Shown: positions 24,701-34,732 of the stretch, piece by piece | Position numbering within the stretch: the stretch's first letter is position 1 | Layout of the letters: each line of letters opens with the position of its first letter | Source: Ulota crispa | Taxonomy: Eukaryota; Streptophyta; Bryopsida; Orthotrichales; Orthotrichaceae | DNA length: 64,000 bases | Assembly (NCBI GenBank): GCA_963920765.1 | Contig: OY987251.1 | Span: 15,722,830-15,786,829 of the forward strand | Direction of reading: 5' to 3' | Notes under the pieces: model-generated | The model's database searches: none | Seen by the model: only the letters and a program-made list of their open reading frames with translations | What the model was told of the DNA's origin: nothing | Position numbers and translations under genes: made by a program

Positions 24701-25624
24701 CAAAGGAAGCGGGTTGCCTCCTCATGCAACAAAGGTACACAAATCACAGTCTAATAAAAAATTATGGCATATTGCAAGATGTATGAAGGAAACAAAGACA
24801 TGCCACGGAGTGCAAGTAGAGATGAAGAAAAAGTGTGACGCTAAGATAAACAAGCAAAAGAAAGCCGAGACTGTAGCAAAACATACAATGGGCAAATGAC
24901 AATGTATAGTTCAAGGGCCATGATCAATTTTGACTTTTGGTGTTGCGCGGATGATCTCCAAAGGTGTGCAGGAGGAAGTAAGGTCAATTGGGTTCTAGAT
25001 TGGCTAGCGGTACCAAAAGTATGGCCAGTTGCATATGGGATTAAGCTCAGTCTATCTGCAATCTCATCTTTGGAGGAAGCTGGGTTTCAATTGCAAACGG
25101 AACCTGCAAAAGGGTCAAAAATGAATCTTTTTGAGGATTTTGCTGACTGTGATGGCCCAATTCTGTTTAACCCAAAGCCAGTTGAAGAAAATGTCAAACA
25201 TGTTGGTGGAAGTACTTACCCAACTCAGCGGCTTGGACGTATTATTAGAAGAAATCCTATTGTGCCAATTGTTGAGCATCAAAATAAATGGGACACTGCT
25301 CGTAATTTGAAAGCTACTATAGATTCTATAGTTGTGATACCATATCTCGGATATGATAGAGTAATTACATTGCAGCCACAAATTTACCCATCCCAAAAGA
25401 CTTACTGCATCACTATTTTGGATTTCCCATCATGTGCTTGTGAAGACTTCACCACTATGAAGATAGCGTCCCTTGGTCAAAGGAAGTGTTGGATAAATTG
25501 TAAACATCTTTACTATGTATTTAGATTTCTTTGTAAGGCCAATCATGATGAAGACAAGTACATTCATGCAGCCAGCCTTAGTTTTGATGAGGTGAAGATG
25601 CTTCTAAATAATAGTGATCTATAG
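21726..25624 (+). pseudogene. Decayed MULE-type (Mutator-like) transposase with zinc finger and SWIM finger
   Basis: A single frame runs from 21726 to about 24895 with several in-frame stops, then a frame change leads to the SWIM-containing end. Order of parts: a 240-residue N-terminal extension; 'FGLKFRYSFCVGHLVC...HC' and later 'HVGTHAHP', the C..C..HxH layout of the WRKY/GCM1-like finger of MULE transposases (about 22735-23015); a DDE-type core with 'YDTEYCRVMTI', 'FKGFMADNAMANWHGV' and 'ECLCLLHW' (23540-23810); and a SWIM finger with CAC followed 17 residues on by C-K-H (25430-25510). A spliceosomal intron (24030-24215, GTAAGT...TGCAG) is in phase. The stops make this copy inactive. It could also be a transposase-derived host gene family (FAR1/MUSTANG-like) that has decayed. 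Confidence 0.75.
24030..24215 (+). other. Spliceosomal intron in the MULE-type transposase
   Basis: The donor TTG|GTAAGT and acceptor GATGCAG|AAG flank 186 bp. Both exon edges are in phase 0 of the same frame (RGFLEL|KLYLEELAK). The intron contains a polypyrimidine-rich 3' part. Confidence 0.75.
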
Positions 25625-25849
25625 AGGATAAACAAACATTATAGTTAAAGGCGTTTAGTTGACATTTTAGGGGGGCGCTGTAGCTTGCCTCCCCTATAAC
25701 CCTATTATATCACCCAGATGTTTATGTAATGCACTTGAACCTCCTCAATACTTCAAAACGTGTGTTGCTTCTCCTTAAGTGTCCACACGGGCCTTCTCAA
25801 ATTTCAAAGATAGTCCTTTGATTTTATATAACTAGCATTAGTGGACCTT

Positions 25850-26990
25850 TAAAGGTCAATCCTTGCTTATTTACAAATTGGATCAAACCTTCCACTTGGC
25901 CTTCTTGGGTCCAAGGAGGGTTTCTTGGGTACATAAATGACTTTGTGTATAATTAGAATTGTTGGGGTAAGCCTCTTTGGATTCCAATGAGGTTTATAAT
26001 TAGCAATAGTGCACCTCCTAAAGTAGGTCACTGCTTATATACATATTGGATATGACCTCTCATTTGACCTTCTGGGTTCCGAGGAGGGTGTCTAGGCTAC
26101 ACAATTGAATTTGTGTTGGATTGTTATTATACAAGTAAGCTTCCTTGGATTCCAAGGAGGCTTTTATCTAGCAATAGTGGACACCCTAAATTAGGTCACA
26201 GCTTAAATACAAATTGGATTTTACCACTCAATTGACCTTCTGGGTTTTGAGGAGGGTGTTTTGGCTACACAAATGAATTTGTGTATGATTAGTATTGTTG
26301 GAGTAAGCCTCCTTGGATTTTGAAGAGGCTTATAATTAGCAATGGTGGACCCTCAAAAGTAGATCATTGCTTATATACAAATTGGATATGACCTCTCATT
26401 TGACCTTGTGGGTTCCGAAGAGGGTGTCTAAACTACACAATTGAATTTATGTTGGATTATTATTGTAGGCATAAGCTTCTTTGGATTCTGAGGAGGGTTA
26501 TAATTAGCAATGGTGGACCTCCAAAAGTTGGTCAATGCTTATATACAAATTGGATACTACCTTTCACTTGACCTTCAAGGTTCCGAAGAGGGTGTCTTGG
26601 CTACACAATTGAATTTGTGTACGATTAATATTGTTGGGGTCAGCCTCCTCGGATTCCAAGGAGGCTTATATCTAAAAATAGTTCAAAAGTAGGATATAGC
26701 TTAAATACAAATTAGATCTAAACCTAACGTTTGACCTTCTTGTTTCCGAGAAGAGTGTCTTGGTTCCACAAATGAATTTGTATATGAATAATATTGTTGG
26801 GATAAGCCTTCTTTTACTCCAAAGTGGGAGTGCACTTCCTCGAGTGGACCACTATAAGTAACGGACTAATCAAGTTCAAATTTTGTGTTAGCCTCCAAAT
26901 GCCCTTTTAGGTTCTGACGTGGGTTTGCTAGGTTCAATAGTGAAATTGTTATTGTCTCACTTTTTCCCTTATCAGATTCCAAGGAGGCTC
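25850..26990. repeat. Tandem array, period about 168 bp, about seven units with an internal hairpin
   Basis: 'cttctgggttccgaggagggtgtct' or its variants start near 25911, 26069, 26237, 26405, 26573, 26736 and 26903. Most units also contain 'gcctccttggattccaaggaggc', an almost perfect hairpin, plus 'gcttatatacaaattgga'. The array begins about 200 bp after the end of the MULE-type frame. Confidence 0.85.
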
Positions 26991-27780
26991 AAGTGTACCT
27001 AGTTTTGAACTTCTCATTTATAAAATATTGCAATTCTTTATTTGGACCTATGATCTTGCTGATATCATTATTCATGAATTATTAACCTTTTTATGGAAAG
27101 CATGAATAAACAGGATACTGTTAATACTATTTGATCAAGGTGACAAATCATTGCCACTTTGGAATCTGAGGAGGGTTGTTAGTTTTTTCATTCATATTGG
27201 CGTATCAAATGTCTCTATATTTATTTGAAGTCACCATGTTAAGCCCCTAACTATTGAGTTCCTCCTACCATTCTTCATAATGTTTGAGTGATTGTAGTTA
27301 TATTTATCTCTAAATCGTCTTTGTTTATCATCCATTGGACAATTCTTAAGTGAATGAAAGGATAAATGTCTTTAGATTGTGGATGAATGACTTTTGTTCA
27401 TGGATGAATGATTTTTGTTAGTGCATGAATGTTTTTTGTTTGTGGATGAATTTTATCTATCTCTCCTATGGTCATAGCACTTTTCATCCGTAGGCAAATT
27501 CCAATTTACTACTTTTGCGTCCACTTATGCTTTATGAACCTTCGGTTTATAATCATTTGTGCTTCACTTCTTAGTTATTGCACAACAAATATCAAATTCT
27601 ATGAACCAATTATCAGATTTCAAATTAGAATTGCAACATTTATTGCACGTGAATCCATTATTTCACAAAAATATATAAAATTTACTGCTCAAATATGAAC
27701 CGCTCAAATATGAACCGCTCATTGCTTGTTGCTCAATGTTCATTGCTCCCCGCTCAAACCTTAGCATTATTGTCATACAA
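26991..27780. other. AT-rich spacer; short repeats, no gene
   Basis: Small direct repeats are visible ('gtggatgaatg.tttttgtt' near 27380-27450 and 'aaatatgaaccgctc' near 27690-27720). No coding segment is recognised. The N-terminal part expected for the copy at 27.8 kb is not here. Confidence 0.45.
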
Positions 27781-27782
27781 AA

Positions 27783-28889
27783 ATGGGTTGGTTTGTTCCT
27801 CTTGGAAGGAACATATTTGACTACGGTGCAGTGTTAGTTACAGATGGCATCCATTTGTACAGATTTAGTAACACTCAACGCGTTGCTTGACGCTATAGGG
27901 ATGGTTTGGTTCACGACATGTGTGGCCTAATTAGATCCAATTTGGTGGCCTTCAGGCCGACTATAGATGAGCATATAGCAAAGGTGAAGATTTATCCGTA
28001 GCTATGCCATGAGGTTTTGTCTGTGATGCAGAAACAGACTCTAGATGATTCGCCAGCTATCATGCTTACTATGCGTACCAGATTAGGCCATCTAGGAAGT
28101 TTGTTGGAACTTTGGGAGGTTATGCCAAAGGATAGGCGCAGAGCTTGACTGTCGGGTGTTCAAGTAGAGGTTACTGTTTGCACAAAGAAAGTTGTTGACG
28201 GTCGTCAACTTTCTTGTGAACTGAATCACTTGCACGTAGATGGCATAGAGGATGCATTACAAGCTTCTTTTCACACAGCCATCCTTCTTGTTGACCGATT
28301 TATGAGGACTTTCAGACAGAGATACTAAGAGTTTGCCCGGTTGGTTCACGATATGAACGAGTATGCGCCAACGGTTTGTATTTGAAGCGCCTTGACATTT
28401 GCTCATTCAGTGATGGGATGGAGCGGCAAAAACATGGCACGCCAACTAGCGGATGTATGGGTATTGAAGCTTGCAGAGGCACATTAGTGCGCTCTCAGAG
28501 ATGCACTAGACTTTTTGTATGATGGATACGAGCAGGATGGCAGACAAACTCGTGACCTCATTGTTGATTTTCTCAACAATGCACAATGGTTTGTCCATAG
28601 CAGAGCGCACAATCAGATTGTTGATGGACTCATGTTGAAGAAAGCAAACCAAGGGGGATATTGGAAGAAGGAAGGAGTGTATGTCGACCGTGTTGGTGCA
28701 GGGCGCTATTTTACAGGACTATTCAATGCAAATTGGAGAGATCATGTACAGTTCATTCCAAAGGCTGTAGTTCTAGAGGTTGTAGTTCCAGAGGGTGTAG
28801 ATCCGGAGGTTCTAGGCCCAGAGATTATAGCCCCAGTGATACATATTCCGCGTGTAGTGGAATTGTCTTCATCATCAAATGATATGTAA
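27783..28889 (+). pseudogene. 5'-truncated, broken relative of the 588-aa protein gene
   Basis: Throughout this stretch one frame aligns colinearly with residues from about 235 to the C-terminus of the 588-aa protein at 60767-62533. Matching landmarks are 'VPLGRNIFDYGAVL', 'HEVLSVMQKQTLDD', 'VEVTV', 'SALTFAH..MGWSGKNM', 'FLYDGYEQD', 'LIVDFLNNAQWF' and the end 'VVELSSSSNDM'. The last 124 residues (28515-28886) are uninterrupted. The rest carries several breaks, and the N-terminal two-fifths are missing. Protein identity looks roughly half. DNA composition is much more AT-rich than the intact copy, as expected from long decay. Treated as a fossil of a mobile element of unknown class. Confidence 0.75.
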
Positions 28890-28959
28890 TTGATTACATG
28901 TGACACTCTGGTACATTTAGTATATTGTATGGGATTACCTCTCTTTTTTACTATTACAC

Positions 28960-29520
28960 ATTACACTTGTATTTAGTGATCTTATCCCTTGATATTCATA
29001 TTCAAGTCCATGATTTAATCCTAAACAAACCTCCCCTCCAATTTTCTAAATCCTAAACCCTCTACCCATGTAACCCTAAACTCTATGATTGATTACTTGT
29101 ATGTGTACATCACCCCTAAACGCCTAAACCCCATGTAACCCCTAAAATCCCAAACCCTAACTTGCATACATCCATTTCCATTTGAAATAACAAGAACAAG
29201 ACCAAATCAGCATGGATTAGTCTATAGAAATTGTCCAATTTGACATTATTTTTGTCATTTTGGACACATTTAGTCAGTTTGGAAGTGTCAATTACAACAA
29301 AATTTCTTGTACTATTAGATCTTGACTGGATAATAGACCCCGTAACCCTAAACCCTCCAATTATACCCCTAAGAGTTATGTGACCATCTTTACTTCTTGA
29401 TTGGATAATGGATTCCTGTAACCCTAACCCCCCAACCTATACAACCAAGAGTTATGTGATCATCTCTACAAACCTGCAACCCTAACTAGTCCTAAACCTG
29501 CAACCCAAAAAAAATGTATC
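28960..29520. repeat. Degenerate CCCTAAA-type tract 3' of the truncated copy
   Basis: Motifs such as 'catgtaaccctaaac', 'cccctaaa' and 'aaaccctaac' are scattered through the stretch with telomere-like CCCTAAA spacing. A segment near 29220-29310 ('gtcattttggacacatttagtca') resembles part of the CACTA-type MITE at 47820. A similar segment is at 57100-57210. Confidence 0.55.
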
Positions 29521-29549
29521 TAAAAAAAAACTAAAACTTAAAATCTATA

Positions 29550-30200
29550 AACTTGACGTTGAACCGTGAAGCTCCAAGTTACTATGAATTGCCACTTTGA
29601 GAGAAATGAGTAGAAGGGTAGGAAATAATGTTCCGTTTCCCAAATCCAGCCGTAGGATCGTGCCATAGATTGGAAATGTACTTTTGAAAAAAAAAATCAA
29701 ATCATTCTAGATGAAAAATGAAGGAGATGTTTACATTTGAAGTGGAAAAGAAGGTTTTCATTTTTGTGCTGTCCCCCTAAAATTCACAACCCTTTGTCCA
29801 ACCTTACAAGAAAATAATTATTGCACACAGAGCTGATGTTTGTTTTTTCCATGTAGCAAACCGATGTAGGTTTGTGTGGGAGATTTCTCAATTATCATAT
29901 GGAACTGCACTACACATGGAGGACAATCATAAGTATAAAAAAAAAGTGGAGAATGACTCAAATAACTGAAATGCTAAGCATTTAATTACTAAAATGAGAA
30001 TTGCAGTTCATGATGGTTATAATGTTGTGATAAACCATCAAAATCTTTTGGTTTTGTTTTTTTTCTAAAATATTGAAAATTGAGTAAATTAATGGACTTC
30101 AAAGTTTATTTTAGAGTAGAGAATCCATAATTGTCCGCAAACAAAATCTCCTCATAACTTTCATCCCATTCATCAAAATGGAATGATTCAAAGCTCCCCA
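29550..30200 (+). repeat. Leader repeat of the telomere-associated element, second copy
   Basis: This aligns with the reverse complement of about 63250-63930, the non-coding region upstream of the 588-aa gene. Shared blocks include 'gccactttg.gagaaatgag', 'ccgtaggatc', 'aaatcaaatca.tctaga', 'atgaaggaga', 'gagctgatgtttgttttt' and 'taactttcatc'. It follows directly on CCCTAAA-like sequence. No copy of the ORF follows it, so it belongs to a different, ORF-less unit from the truncated gene at 27.8 kb. Confidence 0.75.
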
Positions 30201-30540
30201 AGTATATATAGATCTAAAGAACCAACTTCCCAAAATAAACTCAAAAAATGTAAGTTTAAACAAGTTCTTTGGCTCTCCTAAACCAAACAAAGAAAATTAC
30301 ATATCATGCAATAATTTTTGAACCATGAAGTCATAAGTTATGAAACTTGTTAGGCATAAAAGCTACTCCTTGATCACATCATGTGTGAAAATTTCAAAAA
30401 AAAAACTATAAAACCCATTGGTAATGAGCTGCCCAAAAACGCTATGTTGCCAAAAAAGGGTGTTTAGGCCTTAAGGAGTTAACCCATGTAACCAATTGTT
30501 CTATATCCAACTATAAATCAATTGTTTTGAACTGATTTGA

Positions 30541-30605
30541 TACCATCAACCCTAAACCACCCTAAACCCTAAACCACCCTAAACCCTAAACCACCCTAAA
30601 TCCCC
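30541..30605. repeat. Interstitial CCCTAAA tract
   Basis: Several units of CCCTAAA alternate with 'ccaccctaaa'. This is the C-rich strand of the plant telomere repeat on the plus strand. Confidence 0.8.
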
Positions 30606-31309
30606 ACCGTTCAAAATCTCATGTTTTCTAATTTGGGCAACAATTCAAAATATGGATTTTTGACTCCCATGTAATATTTCCCCAAAATCAAAATTTACCT
30701 AATGCCTAATCCCATGAAATTGTGTCTCGTTATACTTGTTGGAATAAAAAAAACTCCACAAATTGACCTTAAGACTCCAAAATATATGGTCACCCAAAGT
30801 AGCTAGATTCCACTGGCTAAATCCTTTACATCCTCCTAAAGCTTGCCCAAATCAAGGATTAAAAAAATGACACATCACCAAACTTCTCCCTTGTACAATA
30901 CAAGACATGACACCACCCTACCCATCCCATCCGCTCTCTAAGCCACTCCCCTCGTTTGCCCAACTTAAGACATTCTTCTCCTAATTGTCGAACAAATAGA
31001 ATATTTTCTATATTCCATGAAGAGTCTAGAGCAAAGGAGGCGCTTCAAGGAACAATGAGCCGATCATAAATTTTTCTCAAACTAGCAACTCCATTTGGAC
31101 TTGAGTGGTAGCCCAAAATTTGAGCTAAAAATGCCTCTTTTGTATACCCCTACACCCCCAAGCACCCCTTTTGGCCATATTGGGCTCCTTGGTCCTTTGG
31201 AGGTTCAACCATGGATCCTAAGTACACCCATCTACTAATACTAAACCACCCACCCTTTAAAAAAAATAAAACATGAAAAACACAAACTCAAAATTTCAGA
31301 CCCTTATCC

Positions 31310-31490
31310 AAAAAAGTCAGCCCTAAATCCAAAGTCAACGCTTTAATAATTCAAAATCTAAACATCATTAGGAAAAAAAAACACCGCCATTGGACTCAGA
31401 ACAGTTGATTTAGAGGGGGTAGGTCACCTCAAAACTTGATTCTAAAAAAAGAGTTTCCCTAGGATACCCATGTAACCCTAAACCCTCTAC
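31310..31490 (+). repeat. 3' end of a telomere-associated element joined to CCCTAAA
   Basis: 'aaagtcaacgct', 'attggactc', 'gggggtaggtc', 'gatacccatgtaaccctaaaccctctacc' align in order with the sequence 3' of the 588-aa gene (minus strand, about 60520 down to 60330). There 'aaagtcaacgc', 'ttggactcgc', 'gggggggtaggtcc' and 'catgtaaccctaaacc' occur in the same order. With the leader at 29550 it delimits an ORF-less unit of about 1.9 kb. Confidence 0.65.
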
Positions 31491-34400
31491 CAAAATTTAC
31501 TTATGGAACTACAAAACATCTATGTTGCAGCTCTCTTACAATTGCAAAACTACTACATTGCAACTCTCTTACAACTATTCTGATTCCGTACAAAGTGAAT
31601 TGACTCTTAACCACGTCTAAAATAATATGGTGGGAGCAAGTAAGGATTTGGCACTTGGCAAAAGAAGACCCTTTTACAATGGTATATGAGTGGGGACCAT
31701 GTAGTTTGTAGTTGAATATTAGGAGGGAATGTATATTTATGTCGGGCACCTCCACAAAGTTTTATGCTTGTTGGTCAAGTTGGGGCAATTTGAGCTACAA
31801 TACACAAAAAAATTCTAGTAATGCAGATGTAAGACCAATGAATACTATTGACATCACCAAAACTATCTGACATGTTGGATCCAATAGGTTCACAATGACT
31901 GGGATTCAGCTTGAAGTATTGTAGTGGTACTTAGTGGTATACAGTAGATTATGTCCTAAACAACTACAATTATAATTGTTTATAAAGTGCTATTTTGCAT
32001 GTTTTCTTCTATTGGTAGCATTATGTAATAAACAACAAAGGGATCAAGAGAAGTAATCAACATGAAAAGGCACTTGCTTACATTGACCAGTTGGTTCAGA
32101 AACAAGAAGCTGAACTAATGCAATATGCAACAATAAATTTCACTGCTAAGTATAGACAATACTACGGAACCTCTTCCAGAATCCTCAAAATCGTTTGAAT
32201 TTGCTAGTTTTTGTTCAATGAGGCCAAATTCAAACCTAAACTGAAGCTACAAGACGCACAAGGAAATTGGGAATGGCCGTGAGGAACAGCTACTATCAGA
32301 CCCTGGATTTGAAATAGAGTGTGAATATGTGGGAGTTTGGAATTGAATGGGGCTTGCTATGAAGACGGCCTCCTAAACCCAAAACCTAGCGTTGCATACA
32401 AAAGAAGACTTTACATCCTTTTGCCATTGTTATTTTCCGATGATAAATCCTTAGCAAAGCCTCCCTCCTCCAAACAATATTTTTCAAAAAACAAATCTTG
32501 GACATGGGAAAAGATGAGGAAGAAAGAGTTATGGAGTTACTTATCTCACCCCCCCCTACGCATTGACTACGACGGCCGCAGGAAAATTGGGCTACTCCTG
32601 GCAGCTTTTATTTTAGGAGAAATCCACCTTGGAGGCGCAACAAAAGGAGGTTTGTGTTGCCCTCGACCCCTGCTACCACTTCTTCTTGCTCCTTGCCTCC
32701 CCTCTGGACCTCAATGGTGATTGGGCTCCAATGTTTCTCCCTTCCAAGGATCTCCAATCAGCAACCCCCCTACCTTTTGTATGAAGAACACCCTTGTCAA
32801 TTTTTATTGAAAATCAGCAACCCCTCCGACGACTACTATCATGCACAGCTCTTCTCTCGCCACGCCCTTGACAACTCACCTCTTTGTCAATGACTTTGTC
32901 AATTTTTGCTTCAGACCATCCTAGGTGAACGATGTCTAAATTATGGACATGCATAAGAAGGGCGCTTTCATATCAACTAAAGAGATGCTGGGGTTAACCA
33001 AAATTGCAAATTATGGTTTTTGCTAAGGGAGGGAGGAAGTATTCTTCTTAGCTTCTTGGCCATAATGGACTTTCTACACTGCATCAGATTGTCTGTTGCT
33101 TGAAAGCTGTGGACATGACCCTTTAGAGCTCCTCCTTTGGGTGGGCAAATTGCAACTTTGTGGGTGACATTTGGAGGTATGGTAGTCGGGTTTTGCAGTT
33201 CTCTTGCCTTGAACAGACTGCGTCAAAGCAGTGTTTGCAAGTTGAGCAAGAGGAGCGCTCTAGAAGTGCAACCTTCTAGTTGAGCCTCCTTCCATAGTCT
33301 CCCCATGGTGATTGGTCGCACAATCTAGGAAGAATGTATTTTGCAATGAAGAATTGACCTCTGCGCTAAAGCCTCAAGGGTCACCCTTGCTTAAGCACTC
33401 ACTCCACCTAAAAATGTACTGCACATGCCTTCAGAAGAGGAAACAATGCCAGTTAGGGTCCAACACTCCAAAAGATCAAAAAGTATGAGGAGGTCGTTGT
33501 CTCTTACGAATCCATACGGTGTTGGTGAGGCTTAAAATGAAGCGTGCCTGAGCTTCAGTTGTGCTGCAATTGCCCAAGGGTGCAGAACTTGCTGCTCACA
33601 CTTCCACGCTGGCAACGTTGACTCCGCATTAGACATTGGCAACGTTGACGTTGCTGAATCCTTGCATGCACGAAATTGTAAACACTAACCACTTTCTCCC
33701 AACGTAGGCGACCCCTTTTGGAAATCATTACCGCGCCTCTCTCTAAAAGCACAAAAAAACCCTAAATTATACTCCTGCGTTATTGCCAAATCTGCTCTAC
33801 CGCAACCTATCCACTACTATCAATAAGCCTTGGGGCCATGCCACTCTTTTGCATTGAACCGCGCCACTCTCTTGAATTGAATTGCGCCCAGCCAACAGTG
33901 TGACGCGTCTCCCGCCATTTCATCAAATAGATGATGCCAGCACGGAGTGGAATCACATGTTGACCCTTGATTACACCCATTCTTCTTTTGGGTTCCCTAC
34001 TTAAAGCAAATATACATACATCGTATACTTGCCCATGTATAAACAAAGCTGGAAGATTGAAAAACAATCTGCAAACCCTAGCAATTGTTGCATATGGTCA
34101 AGGGAAACATAGGTACAAAGTCTTCCAAAGCCAAGGCAAAGCACAACATGGAAAGGCCTTCAAATACAAGCAAAACACCTTGTATTGGTCACAGTGGCAT
34201 GCTGTGTCTTTTAGGGGTTAATACACATGGATGAATAGTGTAGTTAATTTCTAAAAACTCTTCAAGGATTGATACTTCGTAAGAAGGCACTTTCAATATA
34301 CAACATTTTTCAATCATTCAATCATGTGATACTTGGAGGGACATATGCATATCATATGCTTATCAAGAAATAATTTTAATGACAAAGCAAGTGTGACAAA

Positions 34401-34732
34401 CAAACTATCCAAAGTCCTTATGTGATTATCTAAAATAGGCATGATTGCTTTGGCTTGCAAAAAGTTTGTAATTCATACAAAACATGGAGAGATCTTCAAA
34501 GTTTTAAGGACATAATAATACATAATGATATGAATAGTTCATTAATAGTTCAATATGACTTTGTGAGTTAGATTGAGCATCTTTTTGTAATTTTTTATAA
34601 AGCAATTATGACTCATAAAAATTCCAACTGCAAAATCAATATCGTACCAAGCATATTAAACTACCAATCACTTTCATTCTAAGAATACAAATGTTTGAAA
34701 GCTTGAATTTAATTTTGTATAATTATCAATTA
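31491..34732. other. Intergenic, no gene recognised
   Basis: There are frames at 32337-32720 (plus) and 33807-34067 (minus) without recognisable domains. The stretch 32300-34000 is less AT-rich than its surroundings and could hold decayed coding DNA. The end of the aspartic protease gene (stop at 34733) lies at the right edge. Confidence 0.4.
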
